NCBI GenBank assembly: GCA_016791325.1
Contig: JAEUMU010000072.1
Span: 1 to 14,166, forward strand
Reading direction: 5' to 3'
Length of the DNA: 14,166 nt
From: Hyphomonadaceae bacterium
GTDB taxonomy: Bacteria > Pseudomonadota > Alphaproteobacteria > Caulobacterales > Aquidulcibacteraceae
Shown: piece by piece, positions 13,145 to 14,166 of the stretch
Numbering within the stretch: the first letter of the stretch is position 1
How the letters are laid out: each line of letters opens with the position of its first letter
Translations under genes and position numbers: made by a program
Notes under the pieces: model-generated
The model's database searches: none
The model's input: the letters and a program-made list of their open reading frames with translations, nothing else
What the model was told of the DNA's origin: nothing

Positions 13145-14166
13145 CTTGCCGCGCTCGGTCCAGAGCACGGCGCACAGCGCGCACCCGCTCGCGAGCGATA
13201 AGCCAAGCGCGAACGGCAGCACCGTGCCGTCAAAGCCGCGCGCAATCACCGCGCCAAACACCGCGCCGCCGGTCGCCGTCACTGCGCCGAACAGCGCCGA
13301 CGCCGATCCCGCCACGCGCCCCACCGGCTCCATGCCCAGCGCGTTGAAGTTCGCCGCCACCATGCCCGTCACGCCAAGCGCGAGCGCGATCAGGGCCATG
13401 AACACCCAAAAGCTCGCCAGCCCAGCCGCCGCGATGACCGCCAGCAGCGCCGTCAGCGCCGTGAACACGATCAGCATGGTGTGCGAAATGCGCCGCATGC
13501 CGTGGCGCACGACGATGCGCGAATTGAGAAACGTGCCGCAGGAAATCGCCACCGCCACGCCCGCGAACGCCAGCGGAAACAGCGGCCCGAGCCCGTACGT
13601 ATCCACGAAAATCTGCTCGGAAGAGGTGATGTAGGCGAACATGCACGAAACCAGAAACATGGTCGCCACCATGTAGCCCAGCGTTTGGCGTTCGCGCAGC
13701 ACGCACGCGTAGGCGCGCGCCACTGCGCGCACGCGGAACGGCGTGGTGTTGTCGGCGTGCAGCGTCTCCGGCAGCCGCAGCAGCGTCCACCCCAGCAGCA
13801 GCGCCGCATAAATAAGCAGCGCCCCGAAAATCCATCGCCACGGCGCCGCTAACAGAATCAACTGCCCAAGGCCCGGTGCGATGATCGGCACGATCATGAA
13901 CAGCGTCATCGCCATCGACATCACCTGCGCCATACGCCGCCCGCTGGTGAGATCGCGCACGACTGCGGTGGCGATCACGCGCGTCGCCGCCGCTGCTACG
14001 CCTTGCAGCGCCCGCCCGAGCAGGAACACCTCGAAGGTCGGCGCAAACACGCACAGCACCGAAGCCACAACAAACAGCCCCAGCGCGAAATTGAGCACGC
14101 TGCGCCGCCCGTACGCATCCGCCAGCGGTCCGTAATCCAGCTGGCTCACGCCAATCAGCGCCACAT
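13130..14166 (-). CDS. Bcr/CflA-type multidrug efflux MFS transporter (partial, N-terminus beyond window)
   Basis: The minus-strand frame is open to the right edge, giving 345 codons without the true start. The first visible residues, GVSQLDYGPLADAYGRRSVL, are the TM2-TM3 region with MFS motif A as found in Bcr/CflA exporters, so roughly the first 50-60 residues are missing. About ten further hydrophobic segments are visible; ARALQGVAAAATRVIATAVVR lies in the TM4-5 area and MEPVGRVAGSASALFG in the second half, both typical of this family. It should export drugs or metabolites (bicyclomycin-like compounds, chloramphenicol, sulfonamide or cysteine in relatives) by proton antiport; the substrate here is unknown. 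Its stop lies within the 3' end of the aspartic protease gene. Confidence 0.9.
   Translation of the reverse strand, partial: VALIGVSQLDYGPLADAYGRRSVLNFALGLFVVASVLCVFAPTFEVFLLGRALQGVAAAATRVIATAVVRDLTSGRRMAQVMSMAMTLFMIVPIIAPGLGQLILLAAPWRWIFGALLIYAALLLGWTLLRLPETLHADNTTPFRVRAVARAYACVLRERQTLGYMVATMFLVSCMFAYITSSEQIFVDTYGLGPLFPLAFAGVAVAISCGTFLNSRIVVRHGMRRISHTMLIVFTALTALLAVIAAAGLASFWVFMALIALALGVTGMVAANFNALGMEPVGRVAGSASALFGAVTATGGAVFGAVIARGFDGTVLPFALGLSLASGCALCAVLWTERGKLFVG

Noticed and set aside
1..14166. Search for tRNA, rRNA, CRISPR, insertion sequences, integrases, toxin-antitoxin or defence genes
   Set aside because: None was seen by eye on either strand; gene content and composition look like uniform core chromosome.

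Overview
The window looks like ordinary chromosome of a high-GC alphaproteobacterium, probably a stalked or budding relative of Caulobacterales/Hyphomonadaceae. Three things point that way. The L36 protein is the cysteine-poor, 41-residue alphaproteobacterial form. There is a MotA of the alphaproteobacterial type without an adjacent motB. The bifunctional MnmC, SuhB and Bcr/CflA proteins are of proteobacterial type. The genus assignment is inference. No phage, plasmid, insertion sequence, CRISPR array, tRNA or rRNA was seen.

Layout. 1-1494 (minus): rpmJ (ribosomal L36, a 126-bp gene easily missed), then a TPR lipoprotein whose stop overlaps the start of a membrane-anchored alpha/beta hydrolase that runs off the left edge. 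1629-3095 (plus): an MltB-type lytic transglycosylase with two C-terminal peptidoglycan-binding domains. 3092-4375 (minus): a DHA1-type MFS efflux permease. 4555-5421 (plus): motA, the flagellar stator. 5663-5911 (plus): an 82-residue Thr-rich lipoprotein followed by a strong intrinsic terminator. 6016-8725 (plus): mnmC (tRNA wobble-uridine modification) and, 22 nt later, a WecG/TagA/CpsF glycosyltransferase. 12030-8653 (minus): a likely operon of dienelactone hydrolase, VOC protein, SuhB-like inositol phosphatase and a GPH-family sugar transporter. 12143-13144 (plus): a secreted protein with two retropepsin-like halves. 14166-13130 (minus): a Bcr/CflA drug-efflux MFS cut by the right edge.

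Coding density is very high. The longest stretches without a gene are 5422-5662 (241 nt; a hairpin and an inverted repeat) and 4376-4554 (179 nt; a divergent spacer). No stretch exceeds 300 nt. All three convergent junctions overlap (4, 73 and 15 nt), and in each the minus-strand partner is an MFS transporter, so these ends lack room for ordinary terminators.

Functionally the window mixes envelope maintenance (lytic transglycosylase, lipoproteins, secreted aspartic protease, glycosyltransferase), motility, translation (L36, MnmC) and transport or catabolism. I see no sign of a defence, secretion or biosynthetic island. The least explained genes are the Thr-rich lipoprotein and the two-DTG protease-like protein.
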